Positions 1 through 11,135 are shown, counted from the stretch's first letter. The stretch: DNA of 64,000 bases from Viola odorata (GCA_963691705.1 OY829539.1:6450501-6514500), one strand, 5' to 3'. Notes: generated by a model not told the origin, from the letters alone. A program made the numbers and translations.

Positions 1-718
1 TTATGTTTCCTCCTCCCAGAGTGACATCATGCATTTTTCTCCTCCCAGAGTGACAGCATCAGCATTTTTCTACTCTTAGAGTGACCTTAGTTTAATTTCC
101 GTATTTCACGTCTTCTCCTACGGGATTGACGTTGTTTACGTTTCTGTACTGCATTCTTCTCCTCCTAGAGTGACATCATTTGCATTTTTCTCCTCCCAAA
201 GTGATAACATCAATATTTTTCTCCTCCCAGAGTGACCTTAGTTTAATTTTCGCATTTCACGTCTTCTCCTACAGGATTGACGTTGTTTACGTTTCTGTAC
301 TGCATTTCCTCCTCCTAGAGTGACAGCATCATGCATTCTTCTCCTCCCAGAGTGACATCATTTGCATTCTCCTCCTCCCGGAGTGACAGCATCATGCATT
401 CTTCTCCTCCTAGAGTGACATCATTTGCATTCTCCTCCTCCCGGAGTGACAACATCATGCATTTTTCTCCTCCCAGAGTGACATCATTTACATAATTCTA
501 CATTTCTGCATAATTATCTCCTCCCAGAGTGACAGCATCATGCATTTTTCTCCTCCCAGAGTGACATCATTTACATAATTATACATTTCTACATAATTAT
601 TATCTCCTCCTAGAGTGACATCATTTGTATTATCTCCTCCCAGAGTGACATCATTTACATAATTCTACATTTCTGCATAATTATTTCCTCCTCCTAGAGT
701 GACATCATTAGGACAAAT
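1..718. repeat. Tandem array in the 3' region of a Tat/Ogre-like element
   Basis: Short units built on CTCCTCCCAGAGTGACATCA recur about every 26-35 bases, with spacers such as TTTGCATT and AGCATCATGCATT. A longer higher-order block starting CCTTAGTTTAATTT occurs at about 82 and again at about 236, a period near 154 bases. No coding frame is evident. The array lies upstream of a PPT and LTR in the same element. Tandem arrays between the coding region and 3' LTR are known for Ogre/Tat elements; assignment to that group is inferred. Confidence 0.85.
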
Positions 719-934
719 CATTCGTACTTCTACGAATCACGCATTATTCTCCTGAAGCAACGTCAGTCACATGTCAAACGCTTATCCCCCCAGTGGAGCC
801 GTAATTTACATTTTCATAAAATTACCTTCCATTCTTGTTAATGTATTTGTCATTTACATTTCCTTCAACTTATGTTTCTCTCAATATCCAAATAAATCTA
901 AGTTTATACCTTTGTAGGACATCTGATCAAAACC
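719..934. other. Non-repetitive spacer within the Ogre-like 3' region
   Basis: This stretch separates the two CTCCTCCCAGAGTGAC arrays and holds no open frame or recognisable motif. It reads as untranslated retroelement sequence. Confidence 0.5.
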
Positions 935-1150
935 TTTCTCCTCCCAGAGTGACAGCAACGAATCTATCTCCTCCTAGAGTGAAATCAATAGATTACCTCC
1001 TCCCAGAGTGACATCAACGAATAACGTCATCAAAGCATACTTCCTCCCAGAGTGATAACAACGAATCTACCTCCTCCCAGAGTGACATCAACGATTACCT
1101 CCTCCCAGAGTGACGTCAACAACCTTACCTCCTCCTAGAGTGACATCATC
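935..1150. repeat. Second block of the CTCCTCCCAGAGTGAC array
   Basis: About eight further copies of the CTCCTCCCAGAGTGACATCA unit are spaced by AACGA-type linkers rather than the TTTGCATT linkers of the first block. The array ends about 100 bases before the PPT. Confidence 0.8.
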
Positions 1151-1243
1151 ATGGTGAGATTGAGGTAAGACCTGCTGTGTCGCCAAAATTCGGATATGTG
1201 AGGGCAACCATCTTTACTGCTTATCAAATACTTCGATAAGACA

Positions 1244-1259
1244 GTAAAGAGGGGGCAAC
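1244..1259 (+). other. Polypurine tract (PPT) of the Ogre-like element
   Basis: The purine-rich run GTAAAGAGGGGGCAAC sits immediately before the LTR start TGTTGATACC. This is the expected place for the plus-strand primer of a plus-oriented LTR retrotransposon. Confidence 0.75.
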
Positions 1260-1933
1260 TGTTGATACCCGAATTTTGACGCCATTTTTAATTAAGTTTA
1301 GCATTTCCATCATTTTATTTAATTAACTATCATTTTTAATTAATTTACTATCGTTAGCATTTTTTAAATTCTCATCGCATTTTATCATCGTCAGCATTCG
1401 AAATAGCATTTTTAATTTTTCATCACGTGTTTTCATTATAATTATCATTATCGTTTTTAGCCTTAAAAATCACATTTTTAATTATCCGTTAGTAGTTTGC
1501 TAGTTAGTTCTTCGTTTTAGGTCATCTCATGAAATTTAGAATTTTTAATATTTTATCGCATTTTTTAGCATTTTATTTTTTTATTATTATTTTTGTTCGA
1601 GCTTTTATTGGACCTGAGTAAGTTCGCTCGGACAATAGCTCAAACTCGGAATGTTTTCCATCAACTAGTTCCTACTCTTTTTTTCATTCACGCCGACCTA
1701 CAACGTTTCGCGTAATTTTCGTCAGAACGTCATTTATTTTTCGTCCGAGCATTCCATGTTTCCGAACGAGAAAATAAACACGTTAAACGAAAAATTCTCG
1801 TCATTCGTTGTAGATGGTTAAACTCGCCTTATTTTTCTCTACGCACTGGCACTTTCGGCTCAAAAATTCAGAACGTTTGTTCACGAAATTAGCTCGAGGC
1901 CATTTAAATAGGATTAAAAGGGGACTTGATCAT

Positions 1934-1979
1934 AACCGTTGATCTGGTTGACCAAGGAAAGTCAACCAGATCAACGGTT
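1934..1979. repeat. Perfect 19-bp inverted repeat (stem-loop) in the LTR
   Basis: AACCGTTGATCTGGTTGAC at 1934-1952 is followed by an 8-base loop (CAAGGAAA) and then its exact reverse complement at 1961-1979. It lies about 210 bases upstream of the LTR TATA box, inside the probable U3 region. Confidence 0.9.
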
Positions 1980-2187
1980 GACAAATTAAAGGCCATGGTG
2001 CGCATGCACCATGGACGTGGAGCAGCAACGGAGTAGGTCACCGAGCAGCCTGCTCCCGTCGCTTCCTGTCACTTCCAACCAGCCCCTCAACCGCCGTAGC
2101 TGCCACCTCGCCTCCCCTAGCCCCGCCAGCGCGATGATCCGGCCAACACGTGCAGCACTTGCATTTCAACGCCACGCGATCGAATGC

Positions 2188-2197
2188 CTATAAAAGG
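2188..2197 (+). promoter_or_regulatory. TATA box of the LTR promoter
   Basis: CTATAAAAGG lies in a GC-richer part of an otherwise AT-rich LTR. It is a strong match to a plant TATA box and is the likely start region for retroelement transcripts (plus strand). The role is inferred from position within an LTR. Confidence 0.6.
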
Positions 2198-3005
2198 CCA
2201 CTCCCTCAAACGTTTAAAAGGGCACTAATTTCACCTAAGCATCTTGCTTCTTCTCCCTCATTGATTGATAGCTCATGTAGAGCATCGATCGTCAAAGTTC
2301 AAAGTTTGGCAGTAAGCTTCTTCAAGCTTTTCTTTTCTTAGTTTTTAATGCATTTTATTTCTTTAATTCGTTTAGCATTGTTTTGATCAGATAAATTGCT
2401 TGTTTTTATGCCATTAATTCATATGCATGCTGTAGATTAAATACATGCTTTTAATTTGATTAATCGTTAGATAAATCGTGTGAATTAATTAGTTTTCGGT
2501 AATTAACGGTTTCGTCATTTTTTAGAAATTAAACTCGGTACGATTCGAACTGAAAATTGAGGTTCGTACGGTCGAGAAGCCGTCGAGGAGGCGAGCATCT
2601 CGGTACGAAGATTTGTAGAAACGGCCACCTGTGGCCGGAGCTTGGCCGCCGGCAGTGGCGCCGACGACCAAGGAAGGAGACGGTGAATAGTGCCATAATG
2701 GCCTATTCACGCGTCAAAGGTGATGGGCTTGGCCCATCACCATCCTTTACATTTTCTTGGGCCAGGAACTATTCCTGGCCCATTTCCTTTGTTTTTTTTT
2801 CAAATGGGGCCCAACCCGTCTTCATTTTTTCGAGATCTCAGATCGCATTTTCGTACAAAAAATATTCGTATGCGTCGTATGATTATTTTTCGTACCAACA
2901 CTTTAATTTTCTGTATCTATCAACTGTTTAAATTCTTCGCACTTTAATTTTTCGCAATTTACTTTTGGCAATTTAAATTTACCGCCTACATGGTCGGTCG
3001 CAAAT

Positions 3006-3370
3006 GTCAACTGCTTTAATTTCCTGCAATCATCAACTGCTTAAATTTCTGCAATCATCAACTGCTTTAATTTCTGCAATCATCAACTGCTTTAATTTTC
3101 TGCGATATCAACTGCTTTAATTTTCTGCAATATCAACTGCTTTAATTTTCTGCAAATCATCAACTGTTTATTTTCCTGCAAATCACCATTTAATTTTCTG
3201 CAAATCGTCAACTGCTTAATTATCTGCAAATATCAAATCTTTAATTTTTCGTCAAATCATCATTTAATTTTTCGTCAACTCATCATCTAACCTTTCGTCA
3301 AAGCATCATTTAAATTTTCATCAAATCAGCATTTAAATTTTCGTACGCATCAAGTCATTATTTAAATTCT
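3006..3370. repeat. Degenerate ~27-bp tandem repeat inside the LTR
   Basis: Units like CATCAACTGCTTTAATTTTC followed by TGCAAT recur about every 25-30 bases, then grade into TTTCGTCAAATCATCATTTAA variants. The array lies downstream of the TATA box, so it would be part of the LTR transcript. No coding potential is seen. Confidence 0.75.
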
Positions 3371-4247
3371 CGCATTCATAAATTGCTTATTTACTTTTCG
3401 ATCTATCACTAACACTCTCACTTTGTAGGTTTAAAATTCAAGCATCGCTCGAAAGTACGCCTTTCGTCCCTTTTTATTTATTCAATGCTTTTCTGTAAAT
3501 ATCAATCGTACGCATGATATATAGAATTGCTAGAATTAAAATCAACCCACATGAACAGCTTGTTTAAAGACTTGCTTACAATGCCATGTTCGTTTGATTT
3601 TAAATTTCGCTTATATTGACTGCATGTACGTGGTGGCTTCGATCCCACATCAGTTTATCATTTCAAAACCTCTCATTTAATCTGTACTCTGTTAAGCTAT
3701 CCATGATAGAATCACATAGTAATTAATTTAATCATGCATAACTCCGATGATGAAATAGAGGGCGCTCATTCGGTCTTACGTAAAATTTAGTCCCATCACG
3801 CTACGGTCAGGAATAATCGATCGGTCTTGAAAAATGGTAACCCCGTCCAACGATTAATTATTCCTGAACGGTCCCGATCATGGAAAAGACCAAAGTGACG
3901 ATTCCTCTTAGGACCCCCTTTCAAAACGCATTTTATCAAACACCTTTTTAAACACCTCTCTCATCAACCGGTAACCATTTTTCGGATGTGACTCGGATGC
4001 CTAACACCTTCCTGAGACCATAATACGACCCCGAACCTTTGTCTGGGGTCCAGACCCCTCTTTTGTGCCTTTAGTTTTTTATTTATTTTATTCTTTTATG
4101 CCATGACTATTAAGGTTCCCTAGACCTAGCAACAAAATTAGGGTGTCGACTTCATTGCATGTTGCGAGGCGTCCTTTTACGCCGAGCATCGTAAGGTCTC
4201 AGATTCGTTGTATACTCGCAAACATCTTTATTTTTGGGGGCGCGACA

Positions 4248-4336
4248 GGTATACACCTATATATAGTTTGTACACTATACTCTACTTCTACCAATACGTA
4301 CACCATATACATATACTTATACACACTATTCTAACA
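4248..4336 (-). repeat. Copia 3' LTR, interrupted
   Basis: It matches 9058-9146 of the 5' LTR from GGTATACACC to TTCTAACA. The distal 48 bases are absent and replaced by the end of the Ogre-like LTR. Confidence 0.9.
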
Positions 4337-4350
4337 CTCCCCCTCAAGCT
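4337..4350 (-). other. Copia polypurine tract (PPT)
   Basis: On the minus strand AGCTTGAGGGGGAG directly precedes TGTTAGAATAG, the LTR start. This is the classic Copia PPT arrangement. Confidence 0.85.
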
Positions 4351-6599
4351 GGAGCATAGATATTAATCATGCCCAGCTTGTTACAAAGATAGTTCACTCG
4401 AGGACCTGGGAGAGCTTTTGTAAACAAATCACCCAGCTATTCTCCTGTCTTCACATACTGAGTGGAGATGAGGTTCTACTGAATCTTCTCATGGATGAAG
4501 TGGCAATCCACTTCAATGTGTTTAGTTCTCTCATGATACACTGGATTTGAAGCAATATGAAGAGCAGCTTGATTATCACACTAGAGCTTTGATGGAGATG
4601 AATGAACCATACCAACCTCAGCTAGAAGTTGCCGCAACTATAAAATCTCACAGGAGGATTGTGCCATTGCTTTATATTCATATTCTGCACTAGATCGCGA
4701 TACCACATTCTGCTTCTTGCTCCTCCATGAGATCAGATTCCCACCAACAAAAACACAGTAGCCGGTTATTAACCTCCTATCAATCTTAGACCCAACCCAA
4801 TCAGCATCTGCAAAAAAATCAATCTATGTGTGACCATGATTACTGTATAGTATCCCGAGACCAGGTGCACCTTTCAAATAACACAAGATATGCTCTAGAG
4901 TTTCTCAATGCTTATCTATTGGAGCAGACATGAATTGACTGACAACACTAACCGCGAAGGTGATGTCAGGACGAGTCACGCAGAGATAGTTTAGTTTCCC
5001 AACTAATCTCCTGTACCTCTCGGGATCATCAAACAATTCACCATCATCTTTAGTAAGATGGATATTGGAGGCCATGGGTGTGCTGCAAGGCTTGACTCCC
5101 AACTTTCCTATTTTTGTAAGAAGATCAAGAACATACTTTCTCTGAGTTAAGAAGATACCTTTGTTGCTCCTTGAAACTTCTATCCCAAGAAAGAATTTCA
5201 GCTGGTCCAAGTCTTTTGTACTAAACTTGGTATGCAGGAATGATTTGAGCAGAGAGATCCCAACATTATCATCTCCTGTAATAATAATGTCATCCACATA
5301 CACCACGAGCAGAATAATACCAGCAGCAGATCTTCTATAGAAGACTGAATGATCACAGTGACTCTTTTGCATACCAAACTCTAAGACTACCTCACTGAAC
5401 TTGCCAAACTAGGCAAGAGGACTCTGTTTTAGACCATATAAAGTTTTCTTCAAGTGACAAACTTTCCCACACTCCCCTTGAGCAACAAACCCAGGTGGTT
5501 TCTCCATATAGACTTCTTCCTATAAGTCACCATGAAGAAAAGCATTCTTGATGTCCAACTGATGTAGAGGCCAGTCCCTAGAGGCAGCCAGAGAGAGGAA
5601 CAAGCGAACAGAGGATAACTTGGCAACATGAGAGAAGGTGTCTGAATAATCCACCCCATATGTTTGGGCATATCCTTTGGCAATAAGTCTGGCCTTAAGT
5701 CGTGCCACAGAGCCATCAGGATTGACTTTTACTGCAAATACCCATTTGCAACCAACCGCCTTCTTGTCTTTGGGCAAAGTCACCAAATCCCACATCTGAT
5801 TATCCTCTAAAGCAATAATCTCCTCAAGCATTGCATTCTTCCAACCAAGATGATTCAATGCTTCCTGAACAGTGTTAGGAACGACAACCGAATCTAGAGA
5901 GGAAATCAGAGCACATGTCGAAGAAGACAGGTGATCATAAGAGACATAGTTAGCAATAGAGTAGATAGATTTACAGTGTCACTTACCTTTGCGAATACTG
6001 ATTGGTAAATCCAGATCAGTAGGTAGATCAGGTGACGAGGAATCTGGTGGAGGACATGTATCAATTGGTGGTACAGGAGGATCACTACAAGGTGGGTCTC
6101 TCATAACTGGAAGATCAGGATGCTGAATTGGAACACTCTCTCTAAGAGGTTCCACAAAAGTACCCGAAAAAGGATCACTATAAGGTGGGTCTCTCATAAC
6201 TGGAAGATCAGGATGCTGAATGGGGACACTCTCTCCAAGAGGTTCCGCCGAAGAAGAAGGTTGAGAATTACCCAAAGGGGTGGAGGAATAAACCAGCCAA
6301 TCATCATCATCATGATCATCATCATGTCGAATAGGAGTAGGATGAGATGAGAAGAATGGTACCTGTTCAGAGAAGGCAACATCAGTAGACACAAGGTACT
6401 TTTGGAGATCCAGAGAGTAGCATCTGTATCCCTTCTGAAGCCGGGAATATCCCAAGAAGACACACTTCAACGCCTTAGGGTCCAACTTTGTGATGTGAGG
6501 ACGAACATCACGAACATAACATGTGCTACCAAAAATCTTTGGCTCAATGAGGAATAATGGTTTTCTAGGGGCAAAGTACGGTGATTGGAATACCATCAT
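4344..6599 (-). pseudogene. Copia pol, second frame block: integrase C-terminus, RT, RNase H
   Basis: One reading frame runs the full 752 codons but contains many nonsense codons, for example at 5979, 5520 and 4905. The RT part carries the YVDD motif in LLVVYVDDII (about 5290) and the segment [12 protein letters not shown]; RNase H carries RSSAEYEYKA. The block follows the gag-integrase frame after a frameshift near 6600. An Asp-rich and Pro-rich linker near 6080-6330 contains a 93-bp tandem duplication. It is inactive as it stands. Homology to Copia RT is clear; the exact lineage is not assigned. Confidence 0.9.
6078..6263 (-). repeat. 93-bp tandem duplication in the Copia pol linker
   Basis: Two copies with period 93 bases encode the repeated segment ESVPIQHPDLPVMRDPP in the variable linker between integrase and RT. 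The length is a multiple of three, so the frame is kept. Confidence 0.85.
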
Positions 6600-8511
6600 C
6601 TAGAACTGCAGACGACATCCTGTTAATCAATAAACATGTTGTAGAAACAACGTCAGCCCAAAACTGCTTAGGGACCTTATTCTGAAATAAGAGAGCACAG
6701 GCAGTTTCTAGAAGGTGTCTATTCTTCCTCTCAGCCACACCATTTTGAGATGGTGTGTCAACACATGAAGTCTGATGCAAGATACCATGCTGAGTCATAT
6801 ACTTATGAAAGAGTTCAGACATATATTCCTTGGCATTATCACTTCGCAACATACGAACAGATATACCAAATTGAGTTTGAATCTCAGTACAAAATGCACA
6901 AAAATGAGAAAACACCTCAGAACGATTCTTCATAAAATATATCCAAGTCATTCTAGAATAATCATCCACAAATGTTATAAAATATCTAAATCCGGGTTTG
7001 GAGGTTACAGGACATGGACCCCAAACATCTGAATGAACTAATTCAAAAGCAGAATTCACACGTTTACTAGTACGCGGACCCAAAGACGTGCGATGATGTT
7101 TAGCAAAATGACAAGACTCACAATCAAGAGAAGTAGCAGACTTGAATTGTGGACACAATTGTCGTAGATACTGCATACATGGATGTCCCAAACGACAGTG
7201 CGCTTCAAACAGAGAGGTAGTGCTGACACAAGCTACTGACTTCGGTACCCACTGATCAAGGATATAGAGACCACCAGATACATGTCCTCTACCAAAGACC
7301 CGTTTCGTTACTAGATCCTGAAAAAGACAATGATCAGGGAAAAATGAGATGAAACAGTTGAGGTCTTTTGTGAGCTTACTGACTGACATCAAATTAAATA
7401 CCAACTCAGGTAGCCTAAGTACAGATGATATAGTAATCTCAGAAGTTGGTTCAACTATGCCAGAACCCTCAACATTGCGGGTGGTGCCATCCGCAATAGT
7501 GACCAGAGTAGATGTCCCAAATTTCTTAAAGTTTGAGAATATATTGGGATTACCTGTCATGTGCTCATTTGCACCCGAGTCGATCACCCACCTATCAGAA
7601 GTGGTAACAAGACATGTTTTACCTGACTCAACTGATTCAAGTTCCTTAGGCTGACCAGATGAAGAACCAGGAAGCATGGCTACATTAGCTGACTTCATTC
7701 TCTGATTGCGATTCTGTAGTTTCTTACAAAACCGCTTTGTATGACCAGGTTCCTTGCAGTAAAAATAGATAACATCACTGAGGTCACCCCCTTTGTAATC
7801 ACCATCTCGACCCCTAACATCAGCTCTGTAACTAGTCCTTTCCCTTCCACCTCCTTTGACAACAAGAGAAGTGGTATCCTGAGAGGGTAGAGTACTCTCA
7901 GTTCGCAATATCTGACTGAAAGCTTCCTGGAGAGAGGGGATATCACCACTAGATAGGATTTGAGACTTTGCAGTCTCAAACTCTGGAGAGAGGCCCGCAA
8001 GGAAACTCATTGTAGCCATCTGTTCTCTCTGAGTCTGTTGCACTTTAATGTCAGCACTAAAAGGCAACAACATGTTTAGTTCCTCATAGGTTTTCTTGAA
8101 ATCCATGAAGTAATTCATAAGGGATTTCCCTTCCTTCTCAGCTCGATAAAAGGCTCTGCACACATCATACATCCTAGACACATTCCCTTTACCAGAGTAT
8201 AAGAATTCTAGATAATCAACTAGCTCTTTCACAGTTTCACAATGATTAACCAACCCAATAATTTCACTATCCATAGAATTCATCAGTTGCAAGAATAATT
8301 GAGCATCCTCCCTTACCCAAATCTGCTCATTCTCATCAGTTGGAGGATCCTCATTCAAATGACTAACTTTTCCAATACTACGAAGATATAATTTAATTGT
8401 CTTTCTCCACTCAAGAAAATTAGTATGATTCAATTTATGCTCCGTAATTTTACTCAAATTAGGAACAACCAAGGGTTGAACAACAACAACAATTTCTTTA
8501 TTTTCTGTCAT
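6565..8511 (-). pseudogene. Copia gag, protease and integrase core
   Basis: A 648-codon open frame starts at ATG 8511. The gag part is residues ~1-240. The zinc knuckle reads YFYCKEPGHTKRFC, so the first Cys of the CX2CX4HX4C motif is Tyr. Protease has WVIDSGANEHM. Integrase has the HHCC region (HCRLGH...CESCHFAKHH) and a DDE set in VHSDVWG, LRSDNAKE and NGVAERKN. The frame breaks near 6600 and downstream pol continues in another frame with stops, so the polyprotein cannot be completed. The knuckle change would weaken RNA packaging if expressed. Confidence 0.9.
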
Positions 8512-8997
8512 CTTTAGTAGCTACTACAGTATAAATGCGCATCAAATACGAAATAAATCCGGAGAAAATTGACACAAATCAGCCAACAAGAAGAATGAGT
8601 GACAAATTCAGAGCACAAAGCGAGCACATGTACGAGCAAATATCAATATGAACCATGAACAGTAACACCCAAGGGCAATTTCAGAATTTCAAAAGAATGA
8701 ACAACAAACGTCGTTGAAATACCAAGACGACCCAAGGTACCTGCCGGAAATGACGAGCCGAGCAAAACCCAGCTGACGGGGGTGGAAAAGGTGGCCGGAC
8801 GTGCTCCCACGCACCGGCGCGTGGACGACGGTGGTTGAAGCTTCAGTCGCGCTTGGCGGCGCGTCCCTCACCGGAATTGGATGATTCCACCTGATTTCCA
8901 CTCACCGCGGCCGTCCGCTCCTTTCTGTCGGGGCGGTGAGAACACACGAGGCCGGTAAGAAAGTCCGAGCAGAAACAACAGAGAGAGCTCTCACTTT
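8512..8997 (-). other. Copia untranslated leader
   Basis: This region between the PBS and the gag ATG shows no long frame beyond a chance GC-rich one on the minus strand. It is taken as the 5' leader of the element. Confidence 0.6.
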
Positions 8998-9009
8998 GCT
9001 CCGCTACCA
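8998..9009 (-). other. Copia primer-binding site (PBS)
   Basis: TGGTAGCGGAGC on the minus strand directly follows the LTR end ...TTTTACA. It differs at a few bases from TGGTATCAGAGC, the common initiator-Met tRNA PBS of plant Copia elements. Confidence 0.75.
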
Positions 9010-9146
9010 TGTAAAATATCAAATGAAGAATAGTGAATTCTTAACATTAAATCAATGGGTATACACCTATATATAGTTTGTACACTACACTCTACTTCTA
9101 CCAATACGTACACTGTATACATATACTTCTACACACTATTCTAACA
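9010..9146 (-). repeat. Copia 5' LTR, 137 bp
   Basis: On the minus strand it runs from TGTTAGAATAG to TATTTTACA. A short LTR of this size occurs in several plant Copia lineages. It abuts the PBS on one side and host DNA on the other. Confidence 0.85.
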
Positions 9147-9303
9147 CCTTTCAATGAATGCTAGATGCTCTCCGATTGCTCTCAACAGGGACAAATAAGG
9201 CCATATATTCTTTATTTGTACAAAAATAGAATTCTCCTACCTCCGTTCAACTTAGGTTGGAGAGTATTAAGAAGCCTTTTGTGTACAAATTCTTATTTTT
9301 CAG

Positions 9304-9583
9304 GTAACAAGAAATATCTCTTTGGTGATAAAGTTTTGAAATTCACGGGTTCAGGGAAGATGAAGCGGCGTATATTATTAATAACAGAATTTTCCATTTA
9401 TATTGTTGACCCTGAAACTAAGGCACTTAAGCGGTTGTAGAAAAGATGCTATTGAGTGAATTAAGTGATAATTTCTTTTCAATTATTATTCCAACTGCTT
9501 ATGGCTAGTACACGAAAGACCGAAATCGTTGACATACTAGTTGAAGCTACCAAGAGTGAACTTGAGGTTGTTTTCTCCAATAG
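9304..9583 (+). pseudogene. Broken exon of a myosin TH1-domain-like protein gene
   Basis: The translation from 9304 gives NKKYLFGDKVLKFTGSGKMK, then RRILLITEFSIYIVDPETKA, which resembles the TH1 (myosin I tail) domain. Further in-register pieces are SELSDNFFSIIIPT and STRKTEIVDILVEATKSELE, each in a different frame, so there are at least two frameshifts and stops at 9438 and near 9507. The exon edges look like real splice sites: TTTTTCAG before GTAACAAG and AATAG followed by GTAATAC. No other exon is recognised nearby. The family call is from memory of the domain and should be treated as probable. The Copia element lies directly upstream and may have helped break the locus. Confidence 0.6.
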
Positions 9584-9732
9584 GTAATACAAACTTTTTT
9601 ATTATTCAATGTGTTTCTGTTGCTTGTATTAAATGCTTCACATAGTTTCACTTTGTCTCTGATGCTCAGTTTATGAACTTCCGTTATTGCACAATGCCAA
9701 GTTCGTTTACACTTGTAAACTAGGGATTTAAC

Positions 9733-10259
9733 CAGTGTTTTCAGAACCGGACCGGACAACGAACCGTTTTCGCCAATTTTGTGGTTCAACCGGGTTGAAC
9801 CGGGTTAGACCGGATTGTAGATGCTGGTCCGTCCGAAACCATTTACACATTAAATCGGTAAATCTTAGACGAAAAAACCGGATTAAACCGGATTGAACCA
9901 ACTGATTTTTACTGTAGCATTTTATAATATATAAAAAAATATTATTAAAATTGAAAAAGTCCAAAAACGACGTCGTTTTGGTTGCCTCTCTGATGGGCTG
10001 GGCCATGCCTGTAATGGGCCAGCCCATCAGATTTTTTTTTTAAAAAAAAAAATCCAAACCAAAACGACGTTGTTTTGGTTTGGCTCATCAAACCGGCCGG
10101 TTCAATCCTGTTCGCCAGTTACGTAAAAACCAGCCGGTTCATCCGGTCCGATCCGGGTTAGAAGGCAATCCGGTCCGAAAGGTGAATCGGACCGGAAACG
10201 TGAAAATGGCCGGTTGAACCGGACGGACCGGCCGGTCCGGTCCGGTTCTGAAAACACTG
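9733..10259. mobile_element. hAT-type MITE, copy 1
   Basis: The 527-bp element has terminal inverted repeats CAGTGTTTTCAGAACCGG and CCGGTTCTGAAAACACTG and a perfect 8-bp TSD, GATTTAAC, at 9725-9732 and 10260-10267. The CAGTG ends and 8-bp TSD fit hAT. There is no transposase frame. The interior is rich in AACCGG/CCGGTT and in AAAACGACGTCGTTTT-like palindromes. Two relatives lie at 20214 and 21490. Confidence 0.92.
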
Positions 10260-10267
10260 GATTTAAC

Positions 10268-11135
10268 TTGTAGAAGAGGGTAAGGCCCCTAGTAAAAAAA
10301 AATTATCTCACCGCTCCAAATATCGAGAAAAGGATCTGCCATTGACTAGATGAGAAAATCGAAAATGTAATTTTCCTAGAAAAGTGATCTCTAAAAGAGT
10401 AATAAAACTCTCTGTTTCTCTATTTGATTATAGCAAATTACTGAAGCATAATTTTTGGAACTCACCTGCAAGATAATCAAGATTACTTACACCCTCAATT
10501 TAAATTATTATCAATACTTTATTTTTCCTTTTACACATAAATTTAATTATAAAAAATGAGTAATTTTAGTCTTAATTTCTTTAAATAAATTAATAATTTG
10601 TTTACTATACCATATGTATTTATAAATAAATTTACTATAAAATTATAATTCTCAAAATATAAAACTTTACTTTTAGGAATTATTTTTCACCTTTTATATT
10701 TTCTAGTCAAGTTGAGTCTTGTAATATGACATTTAGAACTTTAATATTTTCAAAATGAACTAAACACCTATACAAGTAATATATAACTTTAAATTTATAT
10801 GAAAGGTAAAATTATTTAAACACTAAAATATTATTTAAATAATCTATTAAAATCCTCACATTACAATAATAATAATAATAAGGTTCAAATTAAAATTATG
10901 GATGGTGAGTTTCCGAAGCCTGATTTCAAACAGGCCTTGACATCTTTTCTAGTGGGCCTTCAGGCTTCAGGGCCGGCGCACGAACATGAACTACAATAAA
11001 CTTTGCTCGGTTTATTAGTACAAAATTAAACCTTGTTTAACTAACCTTAACATCAAGATCCCTGTAACAGAAACCCACTCCCAATTCCCATATAGATCTG
11101 TGAAAGTGAAAAGCTAAATCATATCTATCTATCGA
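10268..11135. other. AT-rich intergenic region
   Basis: No gene is seen. The stretch is AT-rich, with an AATAAT microsatellite at about 10866-10882. The last ~150 bases probably hold the promoter and 5' UTR of the small gene that starts at 11136; no clear TATA box was chosen. Confidence 0.6.

Larger units (their letters stand above)
1260..4247 (+). mobile_element. 3' LTR of a Tat/Ogre-like Ty3 retrotransposon
   Basis: The block begins TGTTGATACCCG directly after the PPT and ends GGGGGCGCGACA, giving the TG...CA ends of an LTR and a length of about 2,990 bases. Such long LTRs are usual in the Ogre/Tat group. It contains a perfect hairpin, a TATA box and an internal tandem region. The right end abuts GGTATACACC of a Copia LTR, so the element is nested in that LTR; the 5' part lies left of the window. 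No protein domain is visible, so the lineage rests on LTR size, the tandem 3' region and end sequences. Confidence 0.75.
4248..9146 (-). mobile_element. Decayed Ty1/Copia retrotransposon
   Basis: A minus-strand Copia element has a 137-bp 5' LTR (9010-9146), a PBS, gag, protease, integrase, RT and RNase H in Copia order, a PPT and an 89-bp remnant of the 3' LTR (4248-4336). By eye the shared LTR part differs at about four positions. The 3' LTR lacks the 48 bases that would follow GGTATAC because the Ogre-like element is inserted there. The right flank after the LTR is CCTTT, the candidate TSD; its partner would lie left of the window. Confidence 0.9.

Noticed and set aside
1..1150. Regular short repeats considered as a CRISPR-like array
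   Set aside because: Spacers are themselves repeats, no cas genes exist, and the context is a plant retrotransposon.
2011..2341. Short frames after the LTR TATA box
   Set aside because: They overlap, have no domain features and lie in LTR sequence.
8689..8901. 70-codon minus-strand frame in the Copia leader
   Set aside because: It lies between PBS and gag, is GC-rich by composition and shows no family features.
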